A stretch of DNA of 12,692 nucleotides from Gloeopeniophorella convolvens (lineage: Eukaryota; Basidiomycota; Agaricomycetes; Russulales): positions 1 to 12,692 of the forward strand of contig WTXD01000313.1 in NCBI GenBank assembly GCA_022496205.1, written 5' to 3'. The notes below the pieces were generated by a model that saw only the letters and a list, made by a program, of their open reading frames with translations, did not search any database and had not been told where the DNA came from. A program made the translations under genes and the position numbers. Shown here piece by piece: positions 8,159 to 12,692 of this stretch; positions within the stretch are counted from its first letter, which is position 1; each line of letters begins with the position of its first letter.

Positions 8159-9472
8159 ATGACCATCAGCACCACAGCCGCTGCCTGCCTCATCGACGCT
8201 GCGCCTGCGAGCTTCAGGCCCGAGATAGCGACTCAGGGCAAACTGAGTGAGTGTTCCCCGGAATACCGCCGTTCGGCGCGCCTCATGCATCCTCAGCTGT
8301 TGTGGCACAAGAGACTTCAGTCAAAAGCACGGAGTCAATCGATGAGGCTACGGACGATGAGGATGACACGTTCTGGGAGACGCCAATGCCACCTAGCCTC
8401 GAAGACTATATCCCGCCGGAATCACTTCCTGAGGTCATTGCCGTGCGAGACGGGGACACACTTACGACTACCAACTTCTCCATCCTTGCTGATAATCAAA
8501 AATTCGCCAGTGGCATCTGGGAGACGTTCACCGACCGCAACGCGATCACTTTCGTGCGGAAGTACCCCCCGCTCGCACCAACCCCTGTAGAGAAGATAGG
8601 TACGGCCTCCCTTCCTTCGACCCGATACCATGTACTCAGACCTGTGGGGGCAAACATAGGCGCTCCAGGGGACACCGCGCAGGCTAGTCCTGCCCGAGAC
8701 GCTTCCACTGCCTCCTTAGATCTCCGCAACCCAACTCACCTCGGCCGCGGCAACCACTCCGCGGTCTGGCTCGCCCCGCTCACCCTGCCCCCCGCCACCT
8801 CCGTGGCATCGGACACACCGCCCGCCCCGCGCGCCGTGGCGGTGAAGCTCGCGACCTGGGAACCCTGCGAGCGCAGGATGCTCGCGCACGAGGCGCGCGT
8901 CTACTCCGCGTTCCCCCGCGCGCTGCAAGACGCGCCCGACGCGGCGGTGCCCAAGTTCTACGGCTACTACGAGCCCGTGTTCGACGCGGCGCGCATCAAC
9001 ATGCGGGGATTCCACCGCTCGGGGCGTGCGGACGCCGCAAGTCGCATACAGATGCTCCTCACGAAGATCAGCCCGATTCTGCTCATCGAGCACTGCGGCC
9101 AGCCCGTCGCCGTGCGCCGGCGCTCGACCGCGGACAAGTAAGCGCGCCGTTTCAGGGTCTTTTCCGTCCGTCCGGTGCGCTGACCATGGGCGGTCCCGCA
9201 GCCGAGCGATCCTCGCGCTGATAGACCGCGTGCACGGCGCGGGCTTCGTCCAGGGCTCCTTCTACCAGCGCAACGTGCTCGTGCAGCCCGGTCCGCTCGA
9301 CAAGCCACACGGGGAGCGCTCGCTCGAACAGCCGTCGTTCCGGATCATCGATTTTGGCCGCGGGATGTGCGAGAGCGTCGACCGGGATGGCGCAGAATAT
9401 CTAGATGACGAGATCGAGTACGAGCGGTCGCATACGCGACGAGTGATTGAGGGTAGAGAACGCTGGGACTGA
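8159..9472 (+). CDS. Kinase-like protein (fungal GSFYxRN / IIDFGRG family), intact copy, 399 aa
   Basis: Protein-kinase-like fold, probably cytosolic; substrate and role unknown. Exons 8159-8246, 8297-9137 and 9202-9472 join in frame. Introns are 8247-8296 (GTGAGT...TCAG, 50 bp) and 9138-9201 (GTAAGC...GCAG, 64 bp). Residues 1-60 are low complexity with an acidic run (DDEDD). Kinase motifs seen: glycine-rich loop LGRGNHSAV (178-186); VAVK lysine (K213); candidate helix-C glutamate in LAHEAR (E228); VPKFYGYY (about 248-255); hinge-like LLIEHCG; catalytic-loop equivalent HGAGFVQGSFYQRNVL (321-336); IIDFGRG with the DFG aspartate at 360. The catalytic-loop Asp position, five residues before N334, is Ser329. 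The protein ends 39 residues after that Asp, so most of the C-lobe is absent. Both features suggest a pseudokinase or atypical kinase. I recall similar Agaricomycete proteins but cannot search. An optional in-frame 78-bp intron (8562-8639) cannot be excluded. Confidence 0.8.
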
Positions 9473-9646
9473 GGTAGTTTCTAGATTTTGGGTTCTGCCC
9501 GGTTGTACGAGGTGGCGTATATTCTGTTCATAGATAGATCTGCTAGAGGTGTATTGATTCTCGCATTTGTTCATTGTCGGATGATTACGTGATTGTGCTA
9601 GAGCGGGAATTTTCGGTGAGGCTGCGAGGAGACTTAATTCCGGATC

Positions 9647-9693
9647 TCAGGACTTCTCCCTCTGAACCAATCCAATCACCTCCCACCCAACCC
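9647..9693 (-). pseudogene. Remnant of the acylaminoacyl-peptidase 3' end at the duplication junction
   Basis: These 47 bases match the last codons of the gene at 11973: the minus strand reads VGWEV followed by a degraded tail and a stop at the equivalent place. The homology continues through the 3' flank to about 9569 (GGATGATTACGTGATT is shared with 11871-11886). It stops abruptly at 9693, where the upstream sequence of kinase copy 2 begins. It cannot encode anything functional and marks the duplication end point. Confidence 0.75.
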
Positions 9694-10117
9694 GCGACCT
9701 GCCCATGACATCACTCCTCGCGTTGAAAGTCTGCTGTTGCACTGTATCTCGCCAACAACTCTGCTACCATGCTCGCTACTGTTATCCGTGTTTCACCAGA
9801 ATTGAATCCTGGATCTTCTTTTCCTCGTTGAGCAACTAGCTGGTCGACATACCTCATCTGGACGCCGCAGACCAGTGACTCACCTTGCGCGAGGCGCGAA
9901 GTGGATCCTTGTGGGTGCACCAAACAGCGGTAATTAGCACCTTAGTGGGCCACAAGAATCCAAAGTTTTACGCGGCACCCTCCACGATGCAGCCTCGCTT
10001 GTGATCTATCTTGCATTGCGATTACGGTGTCTTGTGGCTGGTCAGCACAGGTTGGCACGAACTGTGGCATTCTGCGTTGTGTATGTCCATCTTGAACCAG
10101 TCATACATGGTGCATCC

Positions 10118-10273
10118 GTTGTAGGCGGCGTCGCCGCCGGACGAGATATGCGAGGATGAGGTGGCTCGGTTATTCCCGGTGCATCTAACTTACGTGCTCG
10201 TGCCAGTGCTCGTGATCTCTCCTTGCGTCGCTTCCATCCCCTGCTAGCCCCTACTTCATGATCCCTATCCCGC
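10118..10273. other. About 156-bp segment present only in unit 2, upstream of the broken copy
   Basis: Between the shared CATCC (10113-10117) and the shared CGTCCC(C/A)ATA block near 10274, unit 2 has sequence with no counterpart in unit 1. It contains a perfect palindrome, GGCGGCG-T-CGCCGCC (10124-10138), able to form a 7-bp stem. No clear target-site duplication was seen. It sits in the equivalent of the promoter region and either separates upstream elements from the ATG in copy 2 or was lost from copy 1. Confidence 0.45.
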
Positions 10274-10339
10274 CGTCCCAATAGAATCTCTCGCCGAAGC
10301 GCGAATGTCTCACCACATCTTCCTCCTCTCCACGCAGTC

Positions 10340-11731
10340 ATGACCGTTATCACCACAGCCGCTGCCTGCCTCATCGACGCAGCACCCGCGAGCTTCAGGC
10401 CCGAGACAGCGACTCAGGGCACACTGAGTGAGTGTTCCCCGGAATACCGCTGTTCGACATGTCTCATGCATCTTCAGCTATTGTGGCACAAGATAATCCA
10501 GCCCAAAGCACGGATTCGGACGACGAGGACACGGAAGACGAGGATGCTTATGACAAGACTGACAGGTCCTGGGATGCGCCGATGCCACCTAGCCTCGAAG
10601 ACTATATCCCGCCGGGATCACTTCCTGAGGTCATTGCCGTGCGAGAATGGACTACTGCCGAGTTCTCTATCTTCCCGCCCATGTCAAGTTTCCTCGATGG
10701 CCCCTGGGAAACGATCATCGACCGCAACGCGATCACTTTCGTGCGAAAGTATCCCCCTCTTTGACCCACCCCTGCAGAGACATGTACGGCCGCCCTCCTT
10801 CTGACTTGACGCGACGTACTCAAGCCCGTGAGGGCAGACATAGGAGCTCCAGAGAACACCGCGCAGGGTACTAAGCCTGCCCCAAGGTCCTCCGCCGCCT
10901 GCTTAGATCTCCGCAACCCATCACACGCCGGCAGCGGCAACCACTCCGTGGTCTGGCTCGCCCCGCTCACCCTGCCCCCGCCGCAACCTCCGCGCCATCG
11001 GACACACCGCGCGCCGTGGCGGTGAAGCTCGCGACCTGGGAACCCTGTGACCGCGAGATGCTCGCGCACGAGGCGCGCATCTACTCCGCGTTCCCCCGCG
11101 CGCTGCAGGATGCGTCCGACGCGGCGGTGCCCAAGTTCTACGGCTACTACGAGCCCGTGTTCGACGCGGCGCGCGCCAACATGCGGGGCTTCCACCGCCC
11201 GGAGCGTGCCGGCGCTGCGAAGAGCATACAATGGCTCCTCACGAAGATCAGCCCGATTCTACTCGAGCACTGCGGCAAGCCCGTCTCCGCGCGCCGGTGC
11301 TCGACCGCGGACAAGTCAAGCCCCGCGCCGTTCCAGAATCTCTCCCGTCCGTCCGGTGCGCTGATCATGGGCGGTCCTGCAGCCGAGCGATCCTCGCGCT
11401 GATGGACCACGTGCACGACGCGTGCTTCATCCAGGGCTCCTTCTACCAGCGCAACGTGCTCGTGCGGCCCGGTCCGCTCGACGGGCCGCGCGGGGAGCGC
11501 TCGTTCGAACAGCCGTCGTTCCGGATCATCGACTTTGGTCGCGGGATCTGTGAGAGCGTCAAGCGAGAACGCACAGATGAAATAGATGAAGGGATCAAGT
11601 ACGAGCGGTCGCGTACGCGACGGAAATTATGGGCTGCGAGCGCTGGGAGTAGGATTGCTCTAGATCTTGGGTTCTGCTCGTCACCATTGTACGAGGTGGC
11701 TCATAACACTGTTCATAGACAAAGTTACTAG
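10340..11731 (+). pseudogene. Broken second copy of the kinase-like gene
   Basis: Matches the intact copy along its length: the N-terminus (MTVITTAAACLIDAAPASF), a 50-bp first intron at 10428-10477, PSLEDYIPP, NAITFVRKYPPL, AGSGNHSVVWLAP, VPKFYGYY, QGSFYQRNVL and IIDFGRG. Lesions: in-frame TGA at 10762-10764, where the intact copy has GCA; a second in-frame TGA at 10807-10809; a net frame change at about 10976-10995 (two extra bases, plus a separate 9-base in-frame loss). The last intron (11315-11382) has the weaker donor GTCAAG instead of GTAAGC. The glycine-loop start is changed from LGRG to AGSG. A further shift at the C-terminus makes the last frame run on to a TAG at 11731. No intron choice I tried removes the stops while keeping the frame. 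Short N- or C-terminal fragments could still be made. Confidence 0.8.
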
Positions 11732-11753
11732 AGATGTATTGATTCTTGCATTC

Positions 11754-11860
11754 GCTGTCAATCACATTTACTTGTCTTATTGAGCACGAGAATGCGCTCA
11801 AGCGTCGTACCCAGGCTATTGCGGTGTCCATGACAATCATGTTATGGTCAGCTCTCAATC
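11754..11860. other. About 107-bp segment present only in unit 2, between pseudogene and peptidase
   Basis: The shared TGTATTGATTCT(C/T)GCATT block is followed in unit 1 almost at once by GTTCATTGTCGG. In unit 2 about 107 bases intervene before GTTCACCGTCGG (11861). No coding content or repeat structure was recognised. It is either ancestral 3' sequence lost from unit 1 or a small gain in unit 2. Confidence 0.4.
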
Positions 11861-11972
11861 GTTCACCGTCGGATGATTACGTGATTACGCTGAGGCGGTC
11901 CCGCGACTGACTGTCCTGCCGGGTAGAACGTTGGCATTTTCGGCTCGGCCACGAAGAGACGAGTTCTGGATC

Positions 11973-12644
11973 TCAGGACATTTGCCTCCTGAACCAGTCC
12001 ACGGTCACCTCCCACCCGACCCTGGCCGCCTCTACCCCGTCCAGCGGGTGCCCCTCTCCAGCAAACGCTAGCACCTCCACCGTCTTCCCAAGGCCCTTGA
12101 GCGCATGGTAGAACGTCTTCCCCTGCACATTGATCACGCGGCGGTCCTCGAGGCCGAGCAGCAACAGCACGGGCGCCTTGACGTTGCGCACGTGCGCGAT
12201 CGGCGACGCGGGATAGAGCTGCGCGTACAACGCAGGCGGCATCTGCTCCGTCTCGGCCGACGGCGTGACGCCGAACTCGTAGAAGTACCAGTCGGGGATG
12301 TCCGTGCTTGCGGGTTGCGAGCTGATGACCGGGTTGCGCAGCACGGCGGCGCTGAACGTGTCCGGGTATTGGCCGATGACTGTCGGGCGGTGTTAGAGCG
12401 GCGCGGGACTCTAGTGTGCGACTCATTGGGATAAGACTTACGGTGTGCACCAAGGAAGCCGCCGTGGCTGCCCCGGTGATGAACTGCTTGTTTGGGCCAT
12501 GCGCTGCCTTGCCTTCCTTCACTAAGAAGTCAACGGAAGCCTTGACGTCCTGCACGTCCAGGGTCCCGCATTGTCCCATCAGCTTCTGGACGTAGAAGTC
12601 GCCGAAGCCAGTCGAGCCGGTATAATTCGGCACGTTCAACGTAA
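11973..12644 (-). CDS. Acylaminoacyl-peptidase-like serine hydrolase (S9 family), C-terminal part, apparent 1-base frameshift
   Basis: Alpha/beta-hydrolase catalytic domain of the prolyl oligopeptidase (S9) superfamily; acylaminoacyl-peptidases release N-acylated amino acids from peptides, usually in the cytosol. Exons in the window are 12644-12442 and 12379-11973, separated by a 62-bp intron at 12380-12441 (GTAAGT...GACAG). A CAG acceptor at 12647-12645 shows that another intron and the N-terminal half lie beyond the window. Motifs in order: NYTGSTGFGDFYVQKL, QCGTLDVQDV, nucleophile elbow GSHGGFLGAH, AVLRNPVIS, DIPDWYFYEFGV, catalytic-Asp region LLLGLEDRRV with NVQGKTFYHALK, catalytic-His region GEGHPLDGVEA, C-terminus VDWFRRQMS. 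The reading frame breaks just before the nucleophile elbow at the C4 run 12471-12474 (plus strand). One more base there would join FITG to GSHGG in frame and give 202 residues in the window. With the sequence as given, the catalytic serine is out of frame. The gene is convergent with the kinase-like pseudogene. Confidence 0.85.
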
Positions 12645-12692
12645 CTGCGCACGCAACTCAGCCAGATAACGATAATCCATCAGGAAACGGAA

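Larger units (their letters stand above)
7218..9693 (+). repeat. Tandem duplication, unit 1
   Basis: This unit matches 9694 to about 12022 in direct orientation. It begins with GCGACCCGCCCATGACATC (copy at 9694 with one change). It includes the shared upstream blocks TCTGGACGCCGCAG and CAGCGGTAATTA, the kinase-like gene with both introns, its 3' flank, and a fragment of the peptidase 3' end. The start-to-start distance is 2476 bp. Divergence is moderate, with several indels, so the event is not very recent. The unit carries the intact kinase-like copy. Confidence 0.85.
9694..12022 (+). repeat. Tandem duplication, unit 2
   Basis: Direct repeat of unit 1 starting at GCGACCTGCCCATGACATC. It lacks the 455-bp segment of unit 1 and has two private stretches of its own. 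It carries the broken kinase-like copy and runs into the 3' end of the complete peptidase reading frame. Homology ends near 12022, at the CCCGACCC / CCCAACCC position. Confidence 0.85.

Noticed and set aside
8562..8639. Additional 78-bp GT-AG intron in kinase-like copy 1
   Set aside because: It is in frame whether spliced or not, its donor (GTACCC) is weak, and the unspliced reading is open. In copy 2 the matching acceptor AG is changed to AA. It is recorded only as an alternative.
10730..10870. An intron that would bypass the TGA codons in the second kinase copy
   Set aside because: Each donor and acceptor pair tried either is too short or leads into another stop (TGA, TAA or TAG). The later frameshift would remain in any case.
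1..12692. CRISPR array, operon, bacterial promoter, tRNA or rRNA
   Set aside because: No regularly spaced repeats and no RNA gene signatures were found. Short spliceosomal introns show that this is a eukaryotic (fungal) sequence.

Overview
The window looks like a filamentous basidiomycete genome, most likely an Agaricomycete (mushroom or polypore). Four points suggest this: several very short GT-AG introns (50-64 bp); an HMG-box regulator with an intron inside the box; a kinase-like protein with the GSFYxRN / IIDFGRG signature that I recall as a large Agaricomycete-restricted family; and a fungal acylaminoacyl-peptidase-type S9 hydrolase. The species cannot be named from the sequence.

Layout. 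Bases 1 to about 3050 hold no gene I can support. A spliced HMG-box transcription factor lies on the minus strand (start 4592, stop 3057), with a leader intron and a TATA box upstream. A long gene-free stretch follows, to about 7217. From 7218 to about 12022 there is a direct tandem duplication. Unit 1 (7218-9693) carries an intact, spliced kinase-like gene (8159-9472, 399 aa). Unit 2 (9694 to about 12022) carries a decayed second copy (10340-11731) with two in-frame stops, a frameshift and altered splice signals. The right end of the window is the 3' part of a minus-strand acylaminoacyl-peptidase-like gene (11973-12644 and beyond), convergent with kinase copy 2.

How the pieces relate. The last codons and 3' flank of the peptidase gene occur a second time at about 9569-9693, between the two kinase copies. 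The duplicated unit therefore ran from upstream of the kinase to just inside the 3' end of the peptidase, and the junction at 9693/9694 is the duplication scar. Each unit has since gained or lost private segments: about 455 bp at 7406-7860 in unit 1, and about 156 bp at 10118-10273 and about 107 bp at 11754-11860 in unit 2.

Two otherwise well-formed genes, the HMG regulator and the peptidase, each appear to lack exactly one base in a G/C homopolymer. The HMG case could alternatively be a weak intron. This pattern may be a sequencing or assembly artefact and should be settled before either is called a pseudogene. I did not find a clearly new multi-gene system. The most informative content is the duplication scar, the pseudokinase-like family pair with divergent fates, and the single-base disruptions.
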